Shown: positions 50,805 through 59,987, counted from the stretch's first letter. The stretch: 64,000 nt of DNA from Zongyangia hominis (GCF_014385095.1 NZ_JACRTC010000001.1:186001-250000), one strand, 5' to 3'. The notes: generated by a model from the sequence alone, not told the origin. Translations and numbers: made by a program.

Positions 50805-51257
50805 CTACATCTTATGCCGCACGATCAGATAGCTGACGGCAAAGATGAGGATGGCCACCCAGAGACAGACAACCAGGGTGATGAGGACGGTAAAGTTGAG
50901 CACGGCAAAGATGATGCTGGCAAAGGTCATCCCCATGGCCAGGATGAGGAAGGTCCATTTGCAGGCTTTATCGATGATCGCCTGGCTGCGCTCATCGTTT
51001 TCTTTGATCTCAAATTCTTTGAGGCGCTTGGGGTCGCGCAGGGCGATGAGCGCCTGAACGAGCAAAAACAGTCCCACCAGTACCATGCTGCCGCCACCGC
51101 CCACCATAAAGCCGGTGCCGAAATCAGCTTGGGAAGATTCGGCGAAGGGGTGGAAGGTAAAATAGAGTCCTATGGCCAGAATGATGGCGCCGATGATGAT
51201 GGCGGCGATGGAATATAGGATGCGGTATCTGATGTTTTTCGATTGTTTGATGAGCAT
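50805..51257 (-). CDS. Membrane protein partner of the small XRE regulator
   Basis: 150 residues with four transmembrane helices in two pairs (ILYSIAAIIIGAIILAIGLYF, FMVGGGGSMVLVGLFLLVQAL, then FLILAMGMTFASIIFAVLNF and LITLVVCLWVAILIFAVSYL), split by a charged loop (RDPKRLKEFEIKENDERSQAI). That loop resembles the DUF2178-type proteins that pair with short XRE regulators in Firmicutes. Start follows GAGGAGGAAATGTAAC. It begins 1 bp after the regulator's stop codon. Function unknown. Confidence 0.75.
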   Translation of the reverse strand: MLIKQSKNIRYRILYSIAAIIIGAIILAIGLYFTFHPFAESSQADFGTGFMVGGGGSMVLVGLFLLVQALIALRDPKRLKEFEIKENDERSQAIIDKACKWTFLILAMGMTFASIIFAVLNFTVLITLVVCLWVAILIFAVSYLIVRHKM

Positions 51258-51258
51258 G

Positions 51259-51459
51259 TTACATTTCCTCCTCAAAAATAAAAACCTCTTCAATCTGTTT
51301 ACCAAAAGTCTTGGCAATTTTATGGGCCAGCAAAATGGAGGGGTTATACTTCCCGTTTTCCAAAGAAATGATGGTCTGCCGGGAGGTTTCCACCATCGCC
51401 GCCAGCTGCTGCTGGGTCAGCCCCTTTTCTTCCCGCAGCGCCGCAATTTTATTTTTCAA
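51259..51459 (-). CDS. Small XRE family regulator
   Basis: 66 residues, a single helix-turn-helix domain: NKIAALREEKGLTQQQLAAMVETSRQTIISLENGKYNPSILLAHKIAKTFGKQIEEVFIFEEE. The family usually starts with MKNKI, which here corresponds to TTG 51459 behind GAAGGGA. It probably represses its own promoter (operator at 51485-51502). Co-transcribed with the four-helix membrane protein. Confidence 0.92.
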   Translation of the reverse strand: MKNKIAALREEKGLTQQQLAAMVETSRQTIISLENGKYNPSILLAHKIAKTFGKQIEEVFIFEEEM

Positions 51460-51484
51460 GCAATCATCCCTTCGTTTTTTGATG

Positions 51485-51502
51485 TGTAAAGTTAACTTTA
51501 CA
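51485..51502. promoter_or_regulatory. XRE operator palindrome
   Basis: Perfect TGTAAAGTTAACTTTACA just downstream of the -10 box, covering the expected transcript start; a further TTTACA half-site lies at about 51541. Confidence 0.85.
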
Positions 51503-51505
51503 TTC

Positions 51506-51534
51506 ATTATAGCCACCCACCCCATGAATGTCAA
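51506..51534 (-). promoter_or_regulatory. Consensus SigA promoter of the XRE/membrane operon
   Basis: Minus strand: TTGACA (51529-51534), 17 bp, TATAAT (51506-51511), all twelve positions perfect. Confidence 0.92.
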
Positions 51535-51622
51535 GTGCGCTTTACATTTTTGCTAAATTTTTTCTGGCTTGAAAAAAGAGGGGCAACCGGCTACAATGGG
51601 GATAGAAAAGGGGGCGTTTACT

Positions 51623-52729
51623 TTGGACAGGGAGGACATTTTTGTCATCTATGGAAAAAAGCCGAAAGCCATGGCGCGGGAACTTTTGGAAAGGGCCGGC
51701 GTCGCGGATGAGATACCCGAGGGCGCCAGCATCGGGCTCAAGCCCAACTTGGTGGTCTCCAAGAGCGCGGAGAGCGGGGCGACTACCTCGCCGGAAATCG
51801 TGGAGGCGCTCATCGAATATCTAAAAGAACACGGCTTTGGGGATATTACCATCATGGAAAGCTCCTGGGTGGGGGACGACACCCGCAGGGCCTATCGAGT
51901 GTGTGGGTATGAGGAGATTTCCAAGCGCTATGGGGTGCCGCTATTGGACCTCAAACGGGATAAGGCCATCTTTCATGAGGCGGGGGGCCTCAAAATCGAG
52001 TACTGCGACACGCCCTTCCGGGTGGATTACCTGATCAATCTGCCGGTACTCAAGGGCCACTGCCAGACGGCCATGACCTGCGCGCTCAAAAACATGAAGG
52101 GGTGCATCACCGACCGGGAGAAGCGCCGTTTTCACACCCTGGGGCTGCATAAGCCCATCGCGTGCCTGAACAAGGTGCGGGCCGCGGACCTGGTGTTGGT
52201 GGACGGCATGCGGGGGGACTTGGACTTTGAGGAGGGCGGCAATCCGGTGCAGATGAACCGGATGTTGCTTTGTAAGGACAGCGTCCTGATTGACGCCTAT
52301 GTGGCCCAGATCATGGGATACGATCTCGAAGAGATCCCCTACATCACCCTGGCGGCCGAGCTGGGCGTGGGAAGCCTGGACGTGGAAAGCGCCAACATCG
52401 TGGAAATGAACCGGGATGAAAGCGGCGTCTCCCTCACTTCCTCCCGCCGGGCAAGGGCGCTGGCAAAGTATATCGACGAGAGCGACGCCTGCTCGGCCTG
52501 TTACGGCAGCCTCATCCACGCTTTGGCCCGGTTGGAAGACCGGGGTATGCTGCGGGGCATCCGGGGCAAAATTCATATAGGACAGGGCTTCAAAGGAAAG
52601 GAGCCCGGCGGCATGGGCGTGGGCGTGTGCGCCAAAGGATGCGAAAAGTGCGTCCCGGGCTGTCCACCCAAGGCCATCGACATTGTCAGAATGTTGGAGG
52701 AAAGTATTTCTTCCGGCGGAAAGAGGTAA
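51623..52729 (+). CDS. DUF362 protein with a C-terminal ferredoxin-like cluster site
   Basis: 368 residues. DUF362 core with GLKPNLVVSKSAESGATTSPE, the ribbon WVGDDTRRAYRVCGYEE and LPVLKGHCQTAMTCALKNMKG; a C-terminal Cys-rich segment (VCAKGCEKCVPGCPPKAI) can bind a 4Fe-4S cluster. The role is not established. TTG 51623 is ten bases from GGGGG; a TTG at 51569 has no ribosome binding site. It stops 2 bp before deoB, so they are co-transcribed. Confidence 0.88.
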   Translation: MDREDIFVIYGKKPKAMARELLERAGVADEIPEGASIGLKPNLVVSKSAESGATTSPEIVEALIEYLKEHGFGDITIMESSWVGDDTRRAYRVCGYEEISKRYGVPLLDLKRDKAIFHEAGGLKIEYCDTPFRVDYLINLPVLKGHCQTAMTCALKNMKGCITDREKRRFHTLGLHKPIACLNKVRAADLVLVDGMRGDLDFEEGGNPVQMNRMLLCKDSVLIDAYVAQIMGYDLEEIPYITLAAELGVGSLDVESANIVEMNRDESGVSLTSSRRARALAKYIDESDACSACYGSLIHALARLEDRGMLRGIRGKIHIGQGFKGKEPGGMGVGVCAKGCEKCVPGCPPKAIDIVRMLEESISSGGKR

Positions 52730-52731
52730 GG

Positions 52732-53898
52732 ATGCGCGTATTTTTGATCGTTCTGGACAGCATGGGGATTGGCGAAATGCCCGACGCGGCGGCCTATGGG
52801 GACGCCGGGAGCAACACACTGGGCACCATCCGCCGATCGGAAAAGTTTTCCACCCCCCATTTGCGGCGTTTGGGGCTCTTCTCCATCGACGGGGTCGCCC
52901 CGTTGAAAGAGGAAGAGCCCTTGACCGGGGCTTTTGCCCGGCTGGGGGAGTCCTCCAAGGGAAAGGATACCACCACCGGCCACTGGGAGATGATGGGGAT
53001 CATTTCCCCCAAAGCCATGCCCACCTATCCCGAGGGCTTCCCGCCGGAAATACTCGCGGAACTCGAGCGGAAATGGGGCCGGGGTATCCTCTGCAACCGC
53101 CCCTATTCCGGCACCCAGGTCATCCGGGACTATGGGGAGGAGCACCTGCGTACCGGCAAGCTCATTGTCTATACCTCGGCGGACAGCGTCTTGCAGATCG
53201 CGGCCCACGAGGACCTCATCCCGGTGGAGGAACTTTATGAGTATTGCCGGACGGCCCGGGAGGTGATGCAGGGGGAGCACGGCGTGGGAAGGATTATCGC
53301 CCGGCCCTTCACCGGGAAAGCGCCCGACTTTGCGCGCACCTCCAGGCGGCACGATTTTTCCCTTCTGCCGCCCCGTCCGACGGCCCTGGATGCGCTCAAA
53401 GCAGCTGGGAAGGACGTCATCGCGGTGGGGAAGATTAACGACATCTTCGCCGGACAGGGCGTCACCGAGGCGATTCCCACTTCCGGCAACGACGACGGTA
53501 TGAGAGTGACCCTGGACATCGCGCGGCATCGGGACTTTGACGGGCTCTGTTTTGTCAACCTCGTGGATTTCGATATGCTCTACGGCCACCGCAACGACAT
53601 TAGCGGCTATGCCGCCGCCCTGTCGTCCTTTGACCGCCAGCTCAGAGAACTGCTCCCCCTTTTGTCGGGGGAGGATCTGCTGATGATCACGGCCGACCAC
53701 GGCTGTGACCCGGGAACCGACAGCACCGACCACTCCCGGGAGTATGTCCCGCTGCTCCTTTTTGGGGAGCGGGTCAAGCCGGGGGTGAATCTGGGCACCC
53801 GTGAAACCTTCGCGGACATTGGAAAGACGGTGCTCGACGCCTTGGGGGTGCAAAACGACCAGCCCGGCGTCTCCCTGTGGGAACGCGTCCGGCGATAA
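52732..53898 (+). CDS. deoB: Phosphopentomutase
   Basis: Interconverts ribose or deoxyribose 1-phosphate and 5-phosphate. 388 residues, alkaline phosphatase-like fold. Mn ligands: MRVFLIVLDSMGIGEMPDA (Asp9), the Thr-containing TTTGHWEMMG loop, ADHGCDPGTDSTDHSREYVPLL. Start ATG 52732 follows AAGAGGTAAGG, which overlaps the DUF362 stop. Works with the downstream phosphorylase and cytidine deaminase in nucleoside salvage. Confidence 0.96.
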   Translation: MRVFLIVLDSMGIGEMPDAAAYGDAGSNTLGTIRRSEKFSTPHLRRLGLFSIDGVAPLKEEEPLTGAFARLGESSKGKDTTTGHWEMMGIISPKAMPTYPEGFPPEILAELERKWGRGILCNRPYSGTQVIRDYGEEHLRTGKLIVYTSADSVLQIAAHEDLIPVEELYEYCRTAREVMQGEHGVGRIIARPFTGKAPDFARTSRRHDFSLLPPRPTALDALKAAGKDVIAVGKINDIFAGQGVTEAIPTSGNDDGMRVTLDIARHRDFDGLCFVNLVDFDMLYGHRNDISGYAAALSSFDRQLRELLPLLSGEDLLMITADHGCDPGTDSTDHSREYVPLLLFGERVKPGVNLGTRETFADIGKTVLDALGVQNDQPGVSLWERVRR

Positions 53899-53918
53899 AA
53901 AGAGCTGCTTGCGGAGTG

Positions 53919-53950
53919 CAGCGCATGGCGCGGAGCCCCCGCATCAGGTT
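53919..53950 (+). repeat. Dispersed nested-hairpin repeat, shortened copy F0
   Basis: GCGCATGGCGCGGAGCCCCCGCATCAGGTTT keeps the outer arms and the right end but seems to lack about 20 bases of the centre. Confidence 0.4.
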
Positions 53951-53985
53951 TGATCGCGAAGACATGAGAAGCGGCCTTTAGGGTT

Positions 53986-54040
53986 TGACGCACGAGGGGC
54001 GGAGCGCTCAGCGCGGATGCCCAGCGCATCGGATTTTTAT
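53986..54040 (+). repeat. Dispersed nested-hairpin repeat, copy F1
   Basis: TGACGCACGAGGGGCGGAGCGCTCAGCGCGGATGCCC, then AGCGCATCGGATTTTTAT: all three helix segments (outer, GGGC/GCCC and inner GCGC/GCGC) are kept. Lies between deoB and cdd, so it is probably transcribed within the operon. Confidence 0.75.
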
Positions 54041-54180
54041 ATACAGTCACGGGCGGTGTTCCTGCCGCCATCAAAATCGGCCTGCCGCGGCCTTTGAGAA
54101 ACAGCGGCGGCCACGGAGCCACGGAGGGGAAACGGGATCGACGTCCTCCCCAAAGCCCGCGGCGATGGGTGGAGGTCATT

Positions 54181-54594
54181 ATGTATCGCACGGAACTGAT
54201 TCACGAAGCGCTCAAAGCCAGAGAAAACGCATACTGTCCCTATTCCCACTATGCGGTGGGGGCGGCCCTGCTCGGCAAGAGCGGCAGCGTCTATCGCGGT
54301 TGCAACGTGGAAAACGCCTCCTATGGCGCGGCCAACTGTGCCGAGCGCACAGCGGTTTATTCCGCGGTAGCGGCTGGCGAAAAGAAGTTTGTGGCCATCG
54401 CCATTGTGGGAGGCCTCGAAGGGGCGCAGCCGCCTTTCTCTCAGTTTGCCTTCCCCTGCGGCGTCTGCCGCCAGGTGCTCTGGGAGCTGGGCGGGGAGAA
54501 GCTGCTGGTCATTGTGGCCCGTGATGAGGACAATTATCAGGAATACACCTTGGGCGAGCTTTTGCCCGAAGCCTTCGGTCCGGAAAAGTTGTAA
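54181..54594 (+). CDS. cdd: Cytidine deaminase
   Basis: Deaminates cytidine and deoxycytidine to uridine forms. 137 residues, the small tetrameric class. Catalytic Cys/Glu in YGAANCAERTAVYSA, zinc Cys pair in PCGVCRQVLWE. ATG 54181 follows TGGAGGTCATT. Feeds uridine to the phosphorylase 13 bp downstream. Confidence 0.96.
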   Translation: MYRTELIHEALKARENAYCPYSHYAVGAALLGKSGSVYRGCNVENASYGAANCAERTAVYSAVAAGEKKFVAIAIVGGLEGAQPPFSQFAFPCGVCRQVLWELGGEKLLVIVARDEDNYQEYTLGELLPEAFGPEKL

Positions 54595-54607
54595 AGGAGG
54601 AGAAGCC

Positions 54608-55930
54608 ATGCGGATGGTGGATTTGATCGCCAAAAAGCGGGACGGCGGGACCCACTCCCGGGAGGAATTGCGCTTCATCGTCGACGGATTTACCGGCGGG
54701 GATATCCCGGATTATCAGATGTCCGCCTTTTTGATGAGCGTCTTTTATAAGGGAATGGAGGACGGGGAAACCGCCGCCCTCACCCAGCTCATGGCCCAGT
54801 CGGGTGAGATGGTGGATCTCAGTAGCATCGAAGGGGTCAAGGTGGATAAACATTCCACCGGCGGCGTGGGGGATAAAACCACCCTGATCGCCGCGCCCAT
54901 TGCCGCCGCCTGCGGGGTGAAGATCGCCAAGATGAGCGGCCGGGGGTTGGGGTTTACCGGCGGCACGGTGGATAAGCTGGAATCCATCCCCGGCTTTCGC
55001 ACCGAGCTGCCCCGGCAGGAATTTTTGGAGATTGTAAAGAAGACGGGTATCTGCGTCATCGGGCAGTCGGGCAATCTGGCCCCGGCGGATAAGAAGATCT
55101 ACGCCCTGCGGGATGTGACCGCCACGGTGGACAGCATCCCCCTCATTGCGGCAAGCATTATGAGCAAGAAGATCGCCGCCGGCAACGACTGCATCCTGTT
55201 GGACGTCAAGACGGGAAGCGGCGCCTTCATGAAGGAGATGGAGGACGCGGTAAAGCTGGCGGACATCATGGTCCGCATTGGCGAAAAGGCGGGGCGGCGG
55301 ACCATGGCGCTCATCACCAATATGGACATACCGCTGGGCCGCGCCATCGGCAACGTGTCGGAAGTGCGGGAGGCGGTGGAGACGCTCCGCGGCCGTGGGC
55401 CCGCTGATTTAAGCGCCGTCTGCCGGGAGCTGGCCGCCAATATGATCGCTCTGGCCGGCGGCGGTGAGATCGAGCGCTGCCGGGAGCTGGCGGCAAAGGC
55501 GATGGAAGACGGCTCCGCCTTCCAGAAGCTGCGGGAGATGGTGAAAGCCCAGGGCGGAGACGTATCCGTCATCGACGACCCGGAAAGTTTTCCGAAAGCG
55601 GGCATTGCCCACGAGGTGCTCGCGCCGCAGGATGGTTACCTCAGCGCTATGGACGCGGCCCAGTGCGGTATCGCTTCCATGCTGCTGGGAGCGGGCCGGG
55701 CCACAAAGGAGAGCGTTATCGACCACAGCGCGGGCATTGAACTTGTCAAAAAGACAGGGGAGCCTGTCAAAAAGGGAGAGGTCATCGCGAGGTTCATGAC
55801 CAACGACGAAAGCGCGATAGCTGGGGCGGAGGAAACCTATGGGAACGCCCTGTCCTTCTCGGCGGAGCCGCCCGTACAGGAAAAGCTCATCATCGCCCGG
55901 GTGACTCGGGACGGCGTCAGCTATTTTTAG
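54608..55930 (+). CDS. pdp: Pyrimidine-nucleoside phosphorylase
   Basis: Splits uridine, thymidine or deoxyuridine with phosphate to base and pentose 1-phosphate, which DeoB then isomerises. 440 residues of the TP/PyNP family: KHSTGGVGDKTTLIAAP (phosphate loop), MSGRGLGFTGGTVDKLESIPG, substrate Lys in ALRDVTATVDSIPL and SIMSKKIAAG; C-terminal domain ends ARVTRDGVSYF. Start after AAAGGAGGAGAAGCC. Confidence 0.96.
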   Translation: MRMVDLIAKKRDGGTHSREELRFIVDGFTGGDIPDYQMSAFLMSVFYKGMEDGETAALTQLMAQSGEMVDLSSIEGVKVDKHSTGGVGDKTTLIAAPIAAACGVKIAKMSGRGLGFTGGTVDKLESIPGFRTELPRQEFLEIVKKTGICVIGQSGNLAPADKKIYALRDVTATVDSIPLIAASIMSKKIAAGNDCILLDVKTGSGAFMKEMEDAVKLADIMVRIGEKAGRRTMALITNMDIPLGRAIGNVSEVREAVETLRGRGPADLSAVCRELAANMIALAGGGEIERCRELAAKAMEDGSAFQKLREMVKAQGGDVSVIDDPESFPKAGIAHEVLAPQDGYLSAMDAAQCGIASMLLGAGRATKESVIDHSAGIELVKKTGEPVKKGEVIARFMTNDESAIAGAEETYGNALSFSAEPPVQEKLIIARVTRDGVSYF

Positions 55931-55965
55931 AAAATCTCAAGATTTTACGAGGAAGGACTGAAATA

Positions 55966-56613
55966 TTGGAAATAGAACTGAGAACAGAACGGCCGGAGGA
56001 CTACCGTGAGACGGAAAACGTCACGCGGGAGGCCTTTTGGAATCATTTTGTACCGGGGTGCTGTGAGCATTACCTGCTCCACATCATGCGGGACTGTCCG
56101 GCATTTCTGCCCGAACTCGATATTGTGGCCGTCTACGATGGCAGCATCGTCGGGAATGTGATCTGCACAAAATCCGTCGTCAAGGGAGATGACGGAAAGG
56201 AGTACGAGGTATTGGGCCTGGGACCCATTTCCGTATTACCGGCGTATCAGGGCAAGGGCATCGGCGGGAAATTGATCGCCCGTGTCCAGGAATTGGCGCG
56301 GGAAAGGGGCGATCGGGGCATTTTCCTCTATGGCGACCCGGATTATTACGGACGCCATGGCTTTACCGCCGCCGAGCGCTTCGGGATTCGGACGTCGGAC
56401 GATTATTTCGCCGATGCCTTGCAGGGATGCGAGCTGTATGAAGGGGCACTCTCGGACATGCGGGGGCGCTATGTGGAGGACGCGGTTTTTGGAATTGATC
56501 CCGCCGCCGTCGATTTGTTCGACCGGCAGTTTCCTCCCAAGGAAAAGGTGAGCGGTACTCCCTCCCAAAAGCGGTTTACTGAAATTGCCGCCCGGCGCAA
56601 AAACGCAAAATAG
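55966..56613 (+). CDS. GNAT family acetyltransferase, YhbS-like
   Basis: 215 residues. GNAT core with LGLGPISVLPAYQGKGIGGKLIAR; a C-terminal beta-rich extension as in YhbS-type proteins. TTG start behind GAGGAAGGACTGAAATA. Substrate unknown. It follows pdp by 35 bp and may be read through from the salvage operon. Confidence 0.88.
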   Translation: MEIELRTERPEDYRETENVTREAFWNHFVPGCCEHYLLHIMRDCPAFLPELDIVAVYDGSIVGNVICTKSVVKGDDGKEYEVLGLGPISVLPAYQGKGIGGKLIARVQELARERGDRGIFLYGDPDYYGRHGFTAAERFGIRTSDDYFADALQGCELYEGALSDMRGRYVEDAVFGIDPAAVDLFDRQFPPKEKVSGTPSQKRFTEIAARRKNAK

Positions 56614-56654
56614 AGCGGAAGACCAAATTTGAGTTTTGCAAACCAAGCGGGAAA

Positions 56655-56687
56655 CAAAAAGGACGGCTTTTTAAGCCGTCCTTTTTT
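56655..56687 (+). terminator. Terminator of the GNAT/salvage transcript
   Basis: AAGGACGGCTT/AAGCCGTCCTT stem with A-run and TTTTTT. Confidence 0.88.
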
Positions 56688-56759
56688 GCTTTTTCGTGAT
56701 CCGTTTGGAGCACGCCTATTTTTTTCGCCTTCCGTGCCCCCAGCCGCAAAGGCAATTTC

Positions 56760-56800
56760 ATGGTTTTCCCAATGCGCAGGGCATCCGCGCGGTGCGATCT
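56760..56800 (-). repeat. Dispersed nested-hairpin repeat, copy G1 (reverse)
   Basis: Minus strand: CGCACCGCGCGGATGCCCTGCGCATTGGG, one of the closest cores to the 60.7-kb array. Confidence 0.6.
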
Positions 56801-56887
56801 GTCAAAAGAGCCAATGCACTTTGCGTCCGCATATGCATTCTACCTGAAGATGGCGCTTACCGCAACTTTTGCCATTATTTGATGGTC

Positions 56888-56925
56888 GTTCCAATGCAGG
56901 GCATCCGCGCGGTGTGTAAAAAAAC
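56888..56925 (-). repeat. Dispersed nested-hairpin repeat, copy G2 (reverse)
   Basis: Minus strand: TACACACCGCGCGGATGCCCTGCATTGG; the last arm has lost two bases (TGCATT for TGCGCATT). Confidence 0.55.
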
Positions 56926-56969
56926 AATGTACAAGGCGTCCCCATGTCGACGTTTTGCCCCTCAAGCGC

Positions 56970-56997
56970 AAAAAAAGCCGCGTAAGCGGCTTTTTTG
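56970..56997. terminator. Terminator of DUF4364, leading into a repeat remnant
   Basis: AAAAAAGCCGC-TTAC-GCGGCTTTTTTT on the minus strand, followed at once by GCGCTTGAGGGGC, which looks like the left arm of the repeat family. Confidence 0.85.
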
Positions 56998-57009
56998 GTG
57001 GGAAGGCGT

Positions 57010-57567
57010 TTAGGTCAACGCCTCCAAAACACTGCGGTAGAGAATTTCCGGGTCGTCCAGAAAACGGTCCCGAATTTGATGAGCCTGTTCCTTGGTCGGT
57101 ACAAAGAGAGAAACCCGCAATAGATCCGAGCCGATGTCCTGCATGACGCAGGAAACAAGAAAGCCGTCCGCGACTTGCTCGATCTCCGCTTTGTTCTGAG
57201 CGTGGAGCTTGGCCTTTTTTTGCAGCTGCAATGCGTTATTCACCGCCTTTTCTCGCACGGAAAGGGGCAGTGATTTTTCAAATTCCCGGGCCGTTTGCGC
57301 GCCCTTGGGCAGCAACCGGTAATACTCCCCTTCGGGGCGCATCTCCTCAATTACTTCCATGTGGCCGTTGTTAAGCAGTTCTCCCACCGCCTCGGCAAAC
57401 TGGAAGTAATTGACCAAGCCATTCCCGGTGAGCACCTCGTTCATCTGCGCTTTAGATAAGGGCTCCTTGAGAGCTTCAAGGAGGCAGCAGATCAATATCT
57501 TAATCTCATAATCCTCATGCAACCCGCCCGGCACCACACCGTCGATATTTACTCCGGTAAAGTCCAT
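57010..57567 (-). CDS. DUF4364 family protein
   Basis: 185 residues. N-terminal winged-helix-like part (about 18-90: IKILICCLLEALKEPLSKAQMNEVLTGNGLVNYFQFAEAV and LPKGAQTAREFEKSLP) and a C-terminal alpha/beta part. This is the DUF4364 family of Clostridia, probably a DNA-binding regulator. ATG 57567 or GTG 57576; the ribosome binding site is weak. Confidence 0.85.
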   Translation of the reverse strand: MDFTGVNIDGVVPGGLHEDYEIKILICCLLEALKEPLSKAQMNEVLTGNGLVNYFQFAEAVGELLNNGHMEVIEEMRPEGEYYRLLPKGAQTAREFEKSLPLSVREKAVNNALQLQKKAKLHAQNKAEIEQVADGFLVSCVMQDIGSDLLRVSLFVPTKEQAHQIRDRFLDDPEILYRSVLEALT

Positions 57568-57700
57568 CACTGTCACCTGCCTTCGCTTAAAAAAGTATTC
57601 GTTTCCCCTTTTCCATCAGTTGTAAAAGGGAAAATCAGAGGTTTGTCGTCCACTTTTATTTTACACGATTATGGTACAAAAAGAAAGGGGAAAACCTGAC

Positions 57701-57738
57701 AAAAGAGGACCGGGACAGGATGACTCCTGTCCCGGTCC
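57701..57738 (-). terminator. Terminator of the sigma/beta-propeller operon
   Basis: Perfect GGACCGGGACAGGA/TCCTGTCCCGGTCC with loop GTCA, then TCTTTTG on the minus strand. Confidence 0.85.
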
Positions 57739-57764
57739 GGGGGGCTCTATGGGAAGTAATGGAT

Positions 57765-59987
57765 TTAAGCTAGCGCAATCTCTTTGACGTCCTTGCCGTC
57801 GGAGAGGCTGGTGGACTTGGCTTTCAAGTCAGAGAGGGTGTAGATGTAATCCCCTTTGTAAACGCCGCGATGGATAGTCAGGGCGCTGTCCATCTCCTGC
57901 TCCAGATTTTTCTGGGCTTCTTCGCTTTGGTGGGTGATGCGGCCCGCTTCTTCCAGCTTGCTGCCGGTGACCTGGAAAAGGACATAGCCGTTAAAGCTGT
58001 TTTCATAGCGGGATTCATAATATCCGCGCCCGGGCGTCGCATTCTTCGTCAGGGTGACGGGGATACCGATCAGCCCCTTTTCCTCATAGAAGAGAAACGC
58101 CTTGTGATCATTCATCAGCTCGCTGTAACTCCCGCAGTCGCCGAGAACGACACTCGTCACTTCTTTGGGGTCCGCTTTGTCGGAGACGTCGAAGAGGGAG
58201 AGCTTGATGCCGCCGGTGACGGTAAAGGTACTGCCGTAGCCGTCGTTTACCTCCTTGGTGTCATAGCCAACGCCCACCAATAGGTTTTCAGAGACCGGGT
58301 GCAGGTAGCTGGAAAATCCGGGGATTTTGAGTTCTCCCAGGATCTGGGGCTTGGCGGGGTCGGAGAGGTCGACAGCGAACAATGGGTCCACCTGCTTGAA
58401 GGTGACCAGATACGCGCTTTCCCCCATGAATCGGACCGATTTGAGCTCTTCGCCCTGGGCCATGTTTTCCAGATAGGAGACAAGCTCTAAGTTCTCGTCG
58501 AGGACGTAAAGGTTATTAGAGCGGCGGTCCTTGCGACCGTCAAAGAGATTGGTGGCAATGCGGAAATAGCCGTCATATTCGTCCATGGAAAACTGGTTGA
58601 GGATAGAACCCTTGACCCGTCCCGAGGCGGTCATGACGATGTTGAGCCCCGAAAGCTCCAATTTATAGACGTTGGAATAGGAAATCTGAGCTGCATCATC
58701 GAAGGTGTCGCAGACCAGGTACATGCTGTTTGTCGATACATACATCTGGCTGGAACTGCCCAGGATGGCCCGGGTGTTGACAGCGCCGCCGGGTTCGCGC
58801 ACATTCACGGCCGAGACGATGTTGTAGCAGGCGCTCTCCACAGTGGGCAGCAGATAGATGCTGTCTGCAGACAATAGCGCTCCCGACGCCTGGGTGCTGT
58901 CGGTGACGGCGGGGACATAGTCGGCGGGCTGGAGCTGGTCGACGGTTTTTTCAAGCGGCAGATACTGCTGAGAAACCAGATATAGCATACCGTCGATCAT
59001 CCGGGCATCCTGATAGTCGCCGTCCTGGGTGATGACCCGTTCCACCGCGGGCACGGCGGGGTCGGAGACATCGTAGAAAGTGGCTTTGACCGTGCTCTGC
59101 ACAGTGTCGGCGGAGTCGGAAAGCATCTTGCGCTGACGGTCCAAGGAGGTGTTGGAAGAGGAGAGAACCACCAGGTTGCTGCCCTCCAGAAACATGTCGA
59201 GAGTGTAGCAAAACTCTTTGTCCTTGATCGTGCTCACCTGTTCCATGCCGCCGTTTTCTTCCATCTTGACGATGTTGACGGTGTCGGAGTTGGAGTAGTA
59301 GATATAATTGCCGTCGGTTTTGACGATGTCCGCCTCGACGACGCCGTCCACCTGATTGTTGGTCTGGTCGCCGGTGTCATTAGTTCCGGCGGTGCCCGGG
59401 TTATATTTTTGGGAGGAATCTACCGTGTTTTCCCCGGCTGCCGGACTGCTTTCCTGGCCGCCGGTGCCCGGCTGGGGCCCGCCGCCAGCCGTGGGAGGAT
59501 TGACCTTGTTGCCATTTTCGTCGTAGATGATACCTTGGCCTAAGGTGACGTTTCGCTGGGCAATGGGAGCCAGAGCTTTCGCGACATCGTCGTAACTGGC
59601 GGCCTGCATATCGGTGAGCTCTCGTGCGGAGAGATTGTTCTCGGCCTCTAGGCTTTCGGGCATCATATCGGAGGCCACGGCCGCGCAGCTCGAGGAGGAC
59701 GCGCCTCCCGTCATATTCTGGCCACTTGATTTTGCCATCCCTAAATGCATCCCTGCAAAGAGGGAGACGGTGACCACACAGCCGAGGACCAACACGAGGC
59801 AGGCGGCTGCGGCGATGTATTTCTGGATGGGGAATTGGCGCTGCGGGGCGTGTAACTTCTTTTTCATGTTGTCGGGGGAGATGCTTTCGGGGACAGGAAT
59901 GCCGCCGCTGATCTCCTGCAGGAGTTCTTGGAGACGCAAAGTGTCCTGCTCCTCAAAATTATCGTTTGAGTGACTCAATATACTCAC
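57765..59987 (-). CDS. Membrane-anchored beta-propeller protein
   Basis: 740 residues. About 55 cytoplasmic residues, one transmembrane helix (IAAAACLVLVLGCVVTVSLFAG, about 58-79), a long Gly/Ser/Asn/Thr-rich linker (about 85-215, with ACID-poor PGTGGQESSPAAGENT), then a beta-propeller of the Beta_propel family (about 215-735), with repeat motifs such as KTDGNYIYYSN, MIDGMLYLVS and FDVSDKADPKEV. The gene overlaps the ECF sigma gene by 29 bp. The N-terminal tail faces the sigma factor's compartment, so it is the obvious anti-sigma candidate. Confidence 0.85.
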   Translation of the reverse strand: MSILSHSNDNFEEQDTLRLQELLQEISGGIPVPESISPDNMKKKLHAPQRQFPIQKYIAAAACLVLVLGCVVTVSLFAGMHLGMAKSSGQNMTGGASSSSCAAVASDMMPESLEAENNLSARELTDMQAASYDDVAKALAPIAQRNVTLGQGIIYDENGNKVNPPTAGGGPQPGTGGQESSPAAGENTVDSSQKYNPGTAGTNDTGDQTNNQVDGVVEADIVKTDGNYIYYSNSDTVNIVKMEENGGMEQVSTIKDKEFCYTLDMFLEGSNLVVLSSSNTSLDRQRKMLSDSADTVQSTVKATFYDVSDPAVPAVERVITQDGDYQDARMIDGMLYLVSQQYLPLEKTVDQLQPADYVPAVTDSTQASGALLSADSIYLLPTVESACYNIVSAVNVREPGGAVNTRAILGSSSQMYVSTNSMYLVCDTFDDAAQISYSNVYKLELSGLNIVMTASGRVKGSILNQFSMDEYDGYFRIATNLFDGRKDRRSNNLYVLDENLELVSYLENMAQGEELKSVRFMGESAYLVTFKQVDPLFAVDLSDPAKPQILGELKIPGFSSYLHPVSENLLVGVGYDTKEVNDGYGSTFTVTGGIKLSLFDVSDKADPKEVTSVVLGDCGSYSELMNDHKAFLFYEEKGLIGIPVTLTKNATPGRGYYESRYENSFNGYVLFQVTGSKLEEAGRITHQSEEAQKNLEQEMDSALTIHRGVYKGDYIYTLSDLKAKSTSLSDGKDVKEIALA

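Noticed and set aside
56629..56847. 72-codon frame after the GNAT gene
   Set aside because: It spans a terminator and repeat copy G1.
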